This document shows positions 24,505-32,415 of a stretch of DNA of 64,000 nucleotides, one piece after another. This DNA comes from an uncultured Clostridia bacterium. Lineage in GTDB: Bacteria > Bacillota > Clostridia > Christensenellales > CAG-138. The first letter of the stretch is position 1, and each line of letters starts with the position of its first letter. The stretch covers positions 248,001 to 312,000 of the forward strand of contig CAKTYT010000001.1 of assembly GCA_934633695.1 (NCBI GenBank), in the 5' to 3' direction. Both the position numbers and the translations under genes were made by a program. Under the pieces are notes generated by a model that made no database searches, was not told the DNA's origin, and saw only the letters and a list, made by a program, of their open reading frames with translations.

Positions 24505-24537
24505 TTAAAACAAACGGACAGCAAAAGCCGCCCGTTT
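24505..24537 (-). terminator. Terminator after iscU
   Basis: Arms 24512-24522 and 24527-24537 pair at 9 of 11 positions plus two G-U, with a 4-nt loop and a T-rich run on the minus strand. It ends just before the DUF2156 start codon. Confidence 0.65.
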
Positions 24538-24570
24538 ATCCCAAGCATAAATCGAATATTTTAAATCTAA

Positions 24571-25017
24571 TTATTCTTCTTCAACTTTCTCTTCATGGTC
24601 ATGGTCATGACCGCAGTTCACGCAGTTGCATTCGCAATCGGTTTTGCCCTCCTTGCGTGCATAATAATTATCAACGGCAGCCTTAACAGCCTCTTCGGCA
24701 AGAACGGAGCAGTGAAGCTTCGCAGGGGGGAGTCCCTCAAGTGCTTCGACTACAGCGGAATTCGTCAGCTTAAGTGCATCGTCAATGGATTTACCCTTGA
24801 TAAGCTCGGTCGCCATACTGCTGGTTGCAACAGCTGCCCCACAGCCGAAGGTCTTGAAGCCAACGTCTTCAATAATTCCGTCATCATTTACCTTAATAAA
24901 CATCTGCATGATGTCACCGCACTTTGCGTTGCCAACCATGCCGACGCCATTTGCATCTTTGACCTCACCCATATTGCGGGGATGAGAGAAGTGATCCATA
25001 ACCTTTTCAGTGTACAT
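24571..25017 (-). CDS. iscU: Iron-sulfur cluster scaffold protein IscU/NifU
   Basis: 148 residues. Scaffold on which IscS-derived sulfur and iron form Fe-S clusters. The three ligand Cys are in GNAKCGD (Cys33), FKTFGCGAAVATSS and KLHCSVLAEEA. The start is backed by GGAGGA upstream. After the usual end of the family the protein carries a 22-residue tail with four Cys and three His (CECNCVNCGHDHDHE) and an acidic finish, likely to bind metal; this tail is not needed for the scaffold fold. It is the third gene of an Rrf2-iscS-iscU operon and ends at the hairpin at 24512. Confidence 0.95.
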   Translation of the reverse strand: MYTEKVMDHFSHPRNMGEVKDANGVGMVGNAKCGDIMQMFIKVNDDGIIEDVGFKTFGCGAAVATSSMATELIKGKSIDDALKLTNSAVVEALEGLPPAKLHCSVLAEEAVKAAVDNYYARKEGKTDCECNCVNCGHDHDHEEKVEEE

Positions 25018-25047
25018 ATTATTATTCCTCCGTTAATTATGTTAAAA

Positions 25048-26214
25048 TCAGCCTTTATAAAGGGGGGACATATTGCGAAGCCGGGTAACGACCTTCGGGA
25101 GAATGTCCAAGACGTAATCGACTTCCTCATCGGTCGTGTCATCACCGAGCGAAAGACGCAGCGAACCGTGAGCTATTTCGTGGGGCATGCCCATTGCAAG
25201 GAGTACATGCGATGGGTCGAGAGAACCGCTGGTACATGCAGAACCACTGGAGCCTGCAATACCATTAATATCAAGCATGAGCAAAATAGATTCGCCCTCA
25301 ATGTATTTAATTGAAAAGTTTACGTTGCCGGGGAGCCGGCTTTCTCTCGAACCATTGAGAATGACTTCGGGAATGGTTGATTCAATTCCCGAGATAAGCT
25401 TGTCGCGAAGTGCGGTCATTCTCTTAATATTCTCGTCAAGGTGGTCACATGCAAGTTCAATTGCCTTGCCCAGACCGACAATACCGGGAACATTCTCGGT
25501 GCCGGCACGCTTATTACGTTCCTGAGCTCCGCCGTGGATGAGAGCCGGGACTACAATGCCTTTCTTAACGTAAAGTGTACCGACACCCTTTGGACCGTGG
25601 AACTTGTGAGCGGACAGCGAAAGCATGTCAATGTTCATTTCCTGAACGTCAATTTTGACATGGCCTACGGCCTGTACGGCATCTGTATGAAAGAAAACTC
25701 CTTTTTCACGGCAAATCTGACCGATTTCTTTGATAGGCATAATTGTGCCGACTTCATTGTTGCCGAACATAATTGTGACAAGAATGGTGTCATCTCTTAT
25801 CGCATCACGAACCTGTTCGGCATGAACCATACCATCAGAATCAACGGGGAGATAAGTTACTTCGTAGCCCTGTTTCTCGAGGTACTGACACGTATGGAGC
25901 ACAGCATGGTGCTCGACTGCAGATGTAATTATGTGCTTGCCTTTTTTTGAGTAGCGTTCAGCAATACCTCGGATGACCATATTATCTGCTTCAGTACCGC
26001 TGCCGGTGAAAATAATCTCTCTCTCATAGTCGGCGGCATTGATTGCTCTTGCAACCTGCTGACGGGCGTTTGTTATCGCCTTGTGTGCCTCCTGACCGAA
26101 ATAATGCAGACTGGAGGGGTTGCCGTATATATCAGTCATGTACGGCATCATCGCATCAAGAACTTCCTTATTCAGCGGAGTCGTTGCGGCATTATCCATG
26201 TAAACTCTCATCAT
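25048..26214 (-). CDS. iscS: Cysteine desulfurase IscS/NifS
   Basis: 388 residues, PLP-dependent enzyme that takes sulfur from cysteine for Fe-S clusters and thio-modification. MDNAATTPLN at the start, HHAVLHTC, SLSAHKFHGPKGVG (PLP lysine in HKFHGPK) and the active-site loop GSSGSACTSGSLDPSHVL with the catalytic Cys are all present. It begins 2 bp after the Rrf2 gene and is followed 30 bp later by iscU. No mnmA or hscBA is adjacent, so this is the short clostridial isc set. Confidence 0.97.
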   Translation of the reverse strand: MMRVYMDNAATTPLNKEVLDAMMPYMTDIYGNPSSLHYFGQEAHKAITNARQQVARAINAADYEREIIFTGSGTEADNMVIRGIAERYSKKGKHIITSAVEHHAVLHTCQYLEKQGYEVTYLPVDSDGMVHAEQVRDAIRDDTILVTIMFGNNEVGTIMPIKEIGQICREKGVFFHTDAVQAVGHVKIDVQEMNIDMLSLSAHKFHGPKGVGTLYVKKGIVVPALIHGGAQERNKRAGTENVPGIVGLGKAIELACDHLDENIKRMTALRDKLISGIESTIPEVILNGSRESRLPGNVNFSIKYIEGESILLMLDINGIAGSSGSACTSGSLDPSHVLLAMGMPHEIAHGSLRLSLGDDTTDEEVDYVLDILPKVVTRLRNMSPLYKG

Positions 26215-26216
26215 CG

Positions 26217-26654
26217 TTAATCGTTTATCCTTCCTTTTTGAATTACGTAATCATCAGCCATATCGCGAATCGACGTCGTTTCAAGAACATCATCGATTCG
26301 CCTTTGTAACTTCAGCCAAAGCGGTCTGGCGGAGCAGGTGCAAACATTCTCGCAATCAGTACCTGATGTGCCGACACAGTCAACCAATGCAGTACTGCCC
26401 TCAAGAGCACGCAAGATTTCACCTACACTGATTTCCTCAGGCGGTTTTGAAAGGGTATAACCACCCTGAACGCCTCTTGTGGAGATGACGAAACCGGACT
26501 TCTTTAAGCAGGCAATCAGCTGTTCGAGATATGCAGCACTGATATTCTGTTTTTCTGCAAGCTGGGATATGGAGAGCCTGCCGCCGCTTTCGTATTCGAC
26601 CGCAAGGTCGACCATGGCTTTTATTCCATAGCGTCCTTTCGTTGAAAGCTTCAT
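26217..26654 (-). CDS. Rrf2 family regulator, IscR-like
   Basis: 145 residues. N-terminal winged helix (MKLSTKGRYGIKAMVDLA, SISQLAEKQNISAAYLEQLI) and a C-terminal loop with four Cys (CVGTSGTDCENVCTC, about 93-107), suited to an Fe-S cluster as in IscR. Placement before iscS and iscU suggests it senses Fe-S status and controls this operon. AAAGGAGG lies upstream, and a consensus promoter is at 26697. I could not define a clear operator. Confidence 0.92.
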   Translation of the reverse strand: MKLSTKGRYGIKAMVDLAVEYESGGRLSISQLAEKQNISAAYLEQLIACLKKSGFVISTRGVQGGYTLSKPPEEISVGEILRALEGSTALVDCVGTSGTDCENVCTCSARPLWLKLQRRIDDVLETTSIRDMADDYVIQKGRIND

Positions 26655-26696
26655 ATTTTCCTCCTTTAAATCCCTATCGATTCACTCGACATTGAA

Positions 26697-26725
26697 ATCA
26701 TAGCACTTTGCTTGGCATTTGTCAA
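26697..26725 (-). promoter_or_regulatory. Sigma-A promoter of the isc operon
   Basis: Minus strand TTGACA (26725-26720), 17 bp, TATGAT (26702-26697), about 43 bases before the Rrf2 start. Confidence 0.85.
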
Positions 26726-26782
26726 TAACTCCGAGTGCATCACTTGGATATATTTTGCTGAACGATACGTTCTTATTCAAGC

Positions 26783-26811
26783 TTGAACTGTTTGCTGATC
26801 CGTGCTATAAT
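26783..26811 (+). promoter_or_regulatory. Sigma-A promoter of the methyltransferase gene
   Basis: TTGAAC (26783-26788), 17 bp, TATAAT (26806-26811), divergent from the isc promoter. Confidence 0.8.
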
Positions 26812-26837
26812 TCTGCCTCGAAAGGAGGGAGTGAACT

Positions 26838-27539
26838 TTGGACAGATACCTCAAGTGCAGAGAGTATTGGGATGAAGTTTTTTCAAAGCACGAAATTGGA
26901 GCAGTCGCAACAATAACGGGAAATGAAAAATTTGACCGCTGTCTCGAGTGGGCATTCAGCGGGTCTGAAACTGTGGTAGACTTTGGCTGCGGCAATGGAA
27001 TGCTGCTTTTCATTGCTGAAAAGCACGGTACACGACAGCACATTGGAATAGACATTTCTCAGGCAGCAATATCAGCTGCAAATACTTTTGCAAAAAAGAT
27101 GTACGGGGCTATTGATTGCACTGCTAAACCATCATTCTGCTTCATGCAGGGCAGTGTAGAAAAGTTGATGTGTGTTGGTTCGAATTTTTGTGATACAGTT
27201 ATTGTTTCAAACATAATTGACAATCTGTATCCGGATGATGCTGAAGAGCTGATCGATGAAGTGTACAGGATATTAAAACCAAACGGAAAGGTTTTTGTCA
27301 AGTTGAATTCGTTTATCAGCGAAAAGCTTATAAGAGAATGGAACATTAAAAAAATTAGCGGCAATCTGCTTGACGATGGGTTAATTCTTTGGAACAACAG
27401 TACAGAGGAATGGGAAATCTTTTTCAGTAAACGGTTTAAAGTTGTGCAACGTGGCGAAATTGAATTCCCGGAATACGAACAGATTAACAGATATTTCCTA
27501 CTGCGTAAAAATGCAGATGAATCAAAAGCCACCCTGTGA
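26838..27539 (+). CDS. Class I SAM-dependent methyltransferase
   Basis: 233 residues. SAM-binding motif I VVDFGCGNGMLL (about 46-57), acidic end of strand 2 in IGIDISQAAI, motif post-II, and the IIDNLYPDDAEELIDEVYRILKPNGKVFVKLN stretch form the Rossmann methyltransferase core. The substrate is unknown; its short N-terminal part (KCREYWDEVF) resembles small-molecule or protein methyltransferases. The TTG start is chosen because AAAGGAGG lies 9 bases upstream. It has its own promoter and ends at a hairpin shared with lon. Confidence 0.8.
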   Translation: MDRYLKCREYWDEVFSKHEIGAVATITGNEKFDRCLEWAFSGSETVVDFGCGNGMLLFIAEKHGTRQHIGIDISQAAISAANTFAKKMYGAIDCTAKPSFCFMQGSVEKLMCVGSNFCDTVIVSNIIDNLYPDDAEELIDEVYRILKPNGKVFVKLNSFISEKLIREWNIKKISGNLLDDGLILWNNSTEEWEIFFSKRFKVVQRGEIEFPEYEQINRYFLLRKNADESKATL

Positions 27540-27561
27540 AAAAAACAAGGTGGCTTTTTTT
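27524..27561. terminator. Bidirectional terminator between methyltransferase and lon
   Basis: AAAAGCCACC / GGTGGCTTTT arms with a 15-nt loop, followed by TTTTTTT on the plus side; the left arm is in the last codons of the methyltransferase gene. Confidence 0.8.
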
Positions 27562-27562
27562 G

Positions 27563-29932
27563 TTAAGCGGGGGCACCGATGTGAATCCTTCCATCAGAAA
27601 CAACAGGGGAAAACCTGTCGGGCAGACGCACGAGAGCATGTTCCAATACTTCGTCCGCACGGCTGACAAAGAGTATTGTAAGTTTGTCAGTTATATCGGA
27701 AGGTACATCCGCAATGTCCTTTCTGTTCTTTTCGGGGAGAATGACTGTTGTGATTCCGGCACGCACGGCCGCTAGAAGCTTTTCACGCAAACCACCGATT
27801 GGAAGAACCCTGCATCGTAGAGTAATTTCACCTGTCATCGCAAGACCTGCACGGACAGGTATGCCGGTAAGAGCACTCGCAACAGCCGTCATCATTGCTA
27901 TGCCGGCTGACGGACCATCTTTCGGTACGGCACCTTCCGGCACGTGGATATGAATATCAGTCTTTTGAATGAAATCGTCCGCAAGACCGAGCTTTTCGCT
28001 GTTGGCACGGACACAGGTAATGGCAGTTTTTGCACTCTCCTTCATAACATCGCCAAGTTGACCCGTTAGCTGAAGCTGACCCGTTCCTTTAAGAGCGGCA
28101 ACTTCTATCTCCATGGTCTCGCCTCCAACGCTTGTCCAAGCAAGCCCGTTGACCATTCCGACCTCAGGCTTTTTATCGGCCTCATCAAATGTATATCTGG
28201 GTATTCCAAGGTATTCACGGAGCTTTGCCGAAGACATCCTGATACGTTTCTTTCCACTTGCTATATCGCATGCTGCACGTCTGCAAACGGCTGCGATCAT
28301 TCTGTCCAGATTCCTAACGCCTGCTTCACGAGTGTAATTGTTAACGATTTCCGAAAGAATTTCGGGAGAAATCGTCAACATGCTCTTTTTAAGACCGTGT
28401 TTTTCAAACTCCTTCGGGACAAGATGGCGAGCCGCAATCTCAACTTTTTCGGTTGCAAGATAGCCCGGAACCTCTATTATTTCCATCCTGTCGAGAAGCG
28501 GGCGGGGGATGCCACTCGGGTCGTTTGCCGTTGTGATAAACATAACCTTTGAAAGATCGTACGGCAGTTCGAGAAAGTGATCACGGAATGCAAAATTCTG
28601 AGCACTGTCAAGAACTTCGAGAATTGCTGCGGATGGGTCGCCGTTAAAGTCAGCTGAGAGTTTGTCTATTTCGTCAAAAAGCAAAATGGGGTTTACGGTT
28701 CCTGCCTGACGCATTGCACTAATAATCCTGCCGGGCATTGCTCCGATATACGTACGGCGATGCCCCCTGATTTCGGCCTCGTCCTTTACACCGCCGAGAC
28801 TCATCCTGACAAATTTCCTTCCCAGAGCCTTTGCAATGGACGATGAAATCGAGGTTTTGCCGACACCAGGAGGTCCGACAAAGCAAAGAATCTGTCCATT
28901 TACCTTTCCGGTAAGCTTTGCGACCGCAAGGTACTCAAGAATTCGTTTCTTTACCTTTTCAAGGCCGTAGTGGTCTTCGTCCAGTATTGCCGATGCATTG
29001 TCAATATCAAGATTATCTTCACTCGTTTCATAGTATGGCATGTCAAGAAGACACTCAATAAATGTCCGCATTGAAGGCATCTCATGAGAACCTGCAGGGA
29101 GAGTTGAGAACCTGTCGATCTCTTTTTTTAATCTGCTGCGAACCTCATCGGGAAACTGCTTTGATTCAAGCTTTTGACGGAAAGAATCTGCCTCCTGTTC
29201 TTCGGTTTCTCCGAGTTCCTTTCGGATCGCTTTGATTTGCTCCCTTAAAATATAATCCTTTTGATTTTTATCGACCTGCTTCTTAACACTCTGCTCAATC
29301 CGCCTTGTAAGTTTTATAAGGTCTTGCTCGTGTGTGATACAGTTGAGCAAAGTTATGCAGCGTGCAACGTATTCTTCTTGTTCAACGAACAATTGCCTGT
29401 CATCAAACTTTTGGAGCACGATATTTGCGACGCGGTAAACGTAGCTGACAGGGTCTTCTGTTTTCTCGACTGCGGAAAAAGCCTCAGCCATGCCGGGCGA
29501 AGAAGTATAGAGGAGAAGTTCCTTCACCTTTTTTGAAATGATGGGACGAAGGGTCGTTGCTTCGTCATTATCAATTTCTTTGTCATCGAATGCGATTGCG
29601 TTTGCACGGAAAAACGGGAATTCTTGGACATAATCGTCCGCAATTGCTCGGCAAAGCCCCTCAACGGTAACTTGAATCGTTTCTCCGGGCAGTTTGCTTA
29701 CCTGCTTTATCCGACAGATACAGCCAATGCTATGCAGCTGATCCTTGTTTATATCTGTAAGTTTCTGATCCTTTTGAGCAACCAGAAAAACGAGTTTATC
29801 TCCACTCTCGGCATTTTTGATCGCCTCGACGCTCCGATCCCTGCCCACATCAAAGCTGACAAAAGTGTTGGGAAAGACTACCAACCCTCTGAGTGGAACG
29901 ACGGGAATATTTTCGTACACAATGTTTTCCAA
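27563..29932 (-). CDS. lon: ATP-dependent protease Lon
   Basis: 789 residues, cytosolic AAA+ serine protease that degrades misfolded and regulatory proteins. The N-terminal substrate domain starts IPVVPLRGLVVFPN; Walker A is GPPGVGKTS (about 350), Walker B ILLFDEIDK, and the protease domain has PKDGPSAG with the catalytic Ser (about 673) and the Lys in GGLREKLLAA. The start is TTG at 29932 with GAGGTAG upstream. Lon here lies alone rather than with clpX, and no CIRCE or clear CtsR site is visible upstream. Confidence 0.97.
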   Translation of the reverse strand: MENIVYENIPVVPLRGLVVFPNTFVSFDVGRDRSVEAIKNAESGDKLVFLVAQKDQKLTDINKDQLHSIGCICRIKQVSKLPGETIQVTVEGLCRAIADDYVQEFPFFRANAIAFDDKEIDNDEATTLRPIISKKVKELLLYTSSPGMAEAFSAVEKTEDPVSYVYRVANIVLQKFDDRQLFVEQEEYVARCITLLNCITHEQDLIKLTRRIEQSVKKQVDKNQKDYILREQIKAIRKELGETEEQEADSFRQKLESKQFPDEVRSRLKKEIDRFSTLPAGSHEMPSMRTFIECLLDMPYYETSEDNLDIDNASAILDEDHYGLEKVKKRILEYLAVAKLTGKVNGQILCFVGPPGVGKTSISSSIAKALGRKFVRMSLGGVKDEAEIRGHRRTYIGAMPGRIISAMRQAGTVNPILLFDEIDKLSADFNGDPSAAILEVLDSAQNFAFRDHFLELPYDLSKVMFITTANDPSGIPRPLLDRMEIIEVPGYLATEKVEIAARHLVPKEFEKHGLKKSMLTISPEILSEIVNNYTREAGVRNLDRMIAAVCRRAACDIASGKKRIRMSSAKLREYLGIPRYTFDEADKKPEVGMVNGLAWTSVGGETMEIEVAALKGTGQLQLTGQLGDVMKESAKTAITCVRANSEKLGLADDFIQKTDIHIHVPEGAVPKDGPSAGIAMMTAVASALTGIPVRAGLAMTGEITLRCRVLPIGGLREKLLAAVRAGITTVILPEKNRKDIADVPSDITDKLTILFVSRADEVLEHALVRLPDRFSPVVSDGRIHIGAPA

Positions 29933-30016
29933 AATACTACCTCACAGCATACAGACTCAGACTCCGATCCGGCGGGTCACGAGTTCAAATCCGTACGTTA
30001 GTTGTTTTATGCGAGA

Positions 30017-30045
30017 ATTGTACAACAATGCTTGCGACAAAACAA
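30017..30045 (-). promoter_or_regulatory. Possible promoter of lon
   Basis: Minus strand TTGTTT (30045-30040), 17 bp, TACAAT (30022-30017), about 80 bases before the start. The -35 is weak. Confidence 0.4.
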
Positions 30046-30118
30046 CACACAATAATTGGTTCATGTGCAATATACTTCTAATGTTTTACTCATCATCCGC
30101 AATCTGTGTGGACACAAG

Positions 30119-30147
30119 TTGACAAGTGTAACATTGAACAGTAGAAT
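30119..30147 (+). promoter_or_regulatory. Sigma-A promoter of the phosphopantetheinyl transferase, predicted leaderless
   Basis: TTGACA (30119-30124), 17 bp, TAGAAT (30142-30147). Six bases separate the -10 from the ATG at 30154, the same geometry as at nadD, so the mRNA should start at the start codon. There is no Shine-Dalgarno site. Confidence 0.75.
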
Positions 30148-30153
30148 GGACAT

Positions 30154-30867
30154 ATGGCTTCGGAAAAAAAGATAAAAGTGTACATAACCAATGCGAGCAT
30201 GGATGCTATGGACAGCGAACTGAGACGATATATTTCGGCGACGAGAATGCTTAGTTCACACTCGAATTGTAAATATGATGCTGTTGGCTTTTCGACAGAG
30301 ATCCTGCTTGCGTATGCCTTGAAGATGGAAGGCTGTTCTTACTCTCCGCCGATGTATTCAAAAACCCCGTTGGGCAAGCCTGTTTCCGATGAGTGTTTCT
30401 TTTCCTTGTCTCATTCTGGAGAGTATTGCTGCTGTTGTATTTCTAATTCGGATGTTGGAGTTGATATCCAGGTTGATCGTAAAATGATCGAGGGCATAGA
30501 ACGAAGGATCCTTAACGAAACAGAGTTGATTGAACTCGATAGTTGCAGCGATAGGACGTCCTTTCTGTTGTCAAGATGGACTGCAAAAGAGAGCTGCCTC
30601 AAGCTGATGGGCAAGGGTATTCCGTATGGAATGAATAGGCTATGCGTTGATTACAACAGTTCAGCGATTACTGACGTAAATACGAACGAAAAATATTTCA
30701 TTTCAATCATTGAGTTGGACAAGTCTAGTTGTGACCTTTTTGTGAACGACAGAAAATTATTTCTGTCCGTTTGCACAAAAGACCTAGAGTTAATTGGTAA
30801 AATCGATGCTTGCCATGAAATTTTTTCATCAATCAAACACTCGTTAATGGGTTATGGTAGCGATTGA
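30154..30867 (+). CDS. Sfp-type 4'-phosphopantetheinyl transferase
   Basis: 237 residues. It moves phosphopantetheine from CoA to a carrier-protein serine. Motifs: FSLSHSG (about 82-88), VGVDIQ (about 101-106; usually GVDIE), and WTAKESCLKLMGKGI (142 onward) with the Mg-binding Glu and the Lys. It is of the larger Sfp class, typical of secondary metabolism, rather than AcpS. No carrier protein, NRPS or PKS gene lies in this window, so its partner is elsewhere or it also serves the fatty-acid ACP. Its stop codon overlaps the -35 box of the next gene. Confidence 0.9.
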   Translation: MASEKKIKVYITNASMDAMDSELRRYISATRMLSSHSNCKYDAVGFSTEILLAYALKMEGCSYSPPMYSKTPLGKPVSDECFFSLSHSGEYCCCCISNSDVGVDIQVDRKMIEGIERRILNETELIELDSCSDRTSFLLSRWTAKESCLKLMGKGIPYGMNRLCVDYNSSAITDVNTNEKYFISIIELDKSSCDLFVNDRKLFLSVCTKDLELIGKIDACHEIFSSIKHSLMGYGSD

Positions 30868-30892
30868 CAGTGAAATATGCTTGTGCTATAAT
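30864..30892 (+). promoter_or_regulatory. Sigma-A promoter of the SGNH/DUF4358/MBOAT operon
   Basis: TTGACA (30864-30869), 17 bp, TATAAT (30887-30892): full consensus, with the -35 overlapping the upstream stop codon. Leader of about 55 bases. Confidence 0.88.
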
Positions 30893-30955
30893 TTCGCCGT
30901 ATGGTTTCTTAACGAAAAGGCATACACTAATCCCATTAATGGAGTATTGTGCTAT

Positions 30956-31915
30956 ATGAGTAATTCTTTTAGAAAAGTTGTTTTGCCGAGGGCGGTTGCG
31001 TTGGCGGTTGTTTCGGCAATACTTTGCACCGGTTGCACCAGTTTGCCTCCGGTTTCTCATGAGACGCCGGAGCCGACGTCAACTTCCGTTTCCACATTAA
31101 CCGACGCACCGACAGTATCGCCGACGGCCGTGTTGACAGCAACTGACGTGCCGACTGAAACTCAAACACCGGCCGTTACGGAAGTGCCTGTGACGGTTCA
31201 ACTTGAGCAGAACGGACTCCCTGCAAGAGATACCATGTCTCTCGACCTTAACGGTGTCAGTGAAAGTACTTGCGAAGCGTGGTTTTCGGATGCTGTCTTT
31301 GTCGGTGATTCCGTTATGATTGGTTGGAGAAGTTACAATTATCTTGAACAAGAGACAAATGAAGATTTCTTCGGACAGACGCGGTTTCTTTGTTCGGGAA
31401 GTTATGGTGCAGGTCATGCACTTGAGCCGGTGAGCGGAACAAGTCTCCATCCCGAGTACATGGGCGAGCAGCACCTCATTGAGGATTCCCTGAACATGAT
31501 AGGTGCCAAGAAGGTTTTTATCTGCTTTGGTTTGAATGATTTGACAATCTATGGCGTTGATGGCACGCTTTCGAATTTTCGTGAAGTGATTTCGAGAATT
31601 CGTGGAAAAAACCCGAACATTGAAATTTACATTATCAGCACGATGTATATGTACAAAGGCAGCGAAAGGGAGAAGTTAAACAATAAAAACATACTTATGC
31701 TCAATCATGGACTTGCATCGATGTGCCGGGAACTCAATCTGGAGTTTGTAAACATTGCCAGTCACCTGATTGACGAGCAAGGGTTTGTCCCAGACGAGTA
31801 CAGCAGCGATAAGTATGTTCACCAGACGAATGCTGCATATGAAATTTGGGCAGAAGTTTTGCGTGCGGTCGCTTCGAGGCATATTGCCGGTTTGCCGACA
31901 CCTATATTTGAGTAA
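30956..31915 (+). CDS. SGNH/GDSL-hydrolase lipoprotein
   Basis: 319 residues. A basic N-terminus and hydrophobic core end in a lipobox-like LCTGC (Cys about 24), then a long Thr/Pro/Glu-rich linker (about 30-85) that would span the wall. The SGNH core has FVGDSVMIGW (nucleophile Ser), a mid-domain FGLNDL (block III Asn) and DKYVHQTN with the C-terminal Asp and His. ATG 30956 is chosen because it gives the lipoprotein signal; a GGAG 11 bases upstream is weak support. Followed by DUF4358 and MBOAT genes, it resembles AlgJ/AlgX- or PatB-like partners in polymer O-acetylation. Confidence 0.82.
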   Translation: MSNSFRKVVLPRAVALAVVSAILCTGCTSLPPVSHETPEPTSTSVSTLTDAPTVSPTAVLTATDVPTETQTPAVTEVPVTVQLEQNGLPARDTMSLDLNGVSESTCEAWFSDAVFVGDSVMIGWRSYNYLEQETNEDFFGQTRFLCSGSYGAGHALEPVSGTSLHPEYMGEQHLIEDSLNMIGAKKVFICFGLNDLTIYGVDGTLSNFREVISRIRGKNPNIEIYIISTMYMYKGSEREKLNNKNILMLNHGLASMCRELNLEFVNIASHLIDEQGFVPDEYSSDKYVHQTNAAYEIWAEVLRAVASRHIAGLPTPIFE

Positions 31916-31943
31916 CTAATAAGCAATTGAAAGGATTTTTTGT

Positions 31944-32414
31944 ATGAAGAAAATAGTTATAGCACTCATCATGACAGTAGCAGTACTGTTTACCGGCATC
32001 GTTGGATGCACGGCAGCACCTAAGGATGCTGACGTTAAGGAAGTGTACGCCCTCATCGAAGAGAGCGGTTATCTAAAAAATATGGTTCCCGTAAACAAAA
32101 GAGATATGTTTGAAGTTTACGGCATAAAAACCGACAACCTTGTCCAAAGCGTTTACTATCAGTCAGAAAATTGCTCCACAAATGCTGATGAAATCGCCAT
32201 ATTTGAGGTTTCTGATTCATCCTATATTGACGAGCTTGTCAGCATATGCAATACGAGAATCAGCAGTCAGATTACTCGTGCTGAGGATTACAGCCAAGAA
32301 GAGGTAACAAAGCTTAAAAAAACCAAAGTCCGCAAGGTGGGCAACTATGTCTACTATGTCGTTAGTGATAATTATAATGAGCTAATGAAAATCTTAAAGG
32401 ATAATATCGGATAA
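31944..32414 (+). CDS. DUF4358 lipoprotein
   Basis: 156 residues: signal peptide with a lipobox-like GIVGC, then a small alpha/beta domain of the DUF4358 family (DVKEVYALIEESG, YGIKTDNLVQSVYYQSENCSTNADEIAIFEV) ending in YNELMKILKDNIG. Function unknown. The family is regularly found next to MBOAT acyltransferase genes in Clostridia, as here (1 bp upstream of the MBOAT start), so it is likely an extracytoplasmic accessory to O-acylation. Ribosome binding site GAAAGGA. Confidence 0.82.
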   Translation: MKKIVIALIMTVAVLFTGIVGCTAAPKDADVKEVYALIEESGYLKNMVPVNKRDMFEVYGIKTDNLVQSVYYQSENCSTNADEIAIFEVSDSSYIDELVSICNTRISSQITRAEDYSQEEVTKLKKTKVRKVGNYVYYVVSDNYNELMKILKDNIG

Positions 32415-32415
32415 C

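Noticed and set aside
26683..26737. CACTCG / CGAGTG dyad around the isc promoter as an IscR-like operator
   Set aside because: Arms are only six bases and 43 bases apart; this can occur by chance and does not resemble known Rrf2 sites.
29965..29998. tRNA-like stretch GGGTCACGAGTTCAAATCC upstream of lon
   Set aside because: It resembles a T-arm, but the five stem bases on the two sides do not pair, there is no anticodon stem, acceptor stem or CCA, so it is not a tRNA and not a safe remnant.
29933..30118. Heat-shock control sites (CIRCE, CtsR) for lon
   Set aside because: No TTAGCACTC-type inverted repeat or CtsR heptad repeat is visible.
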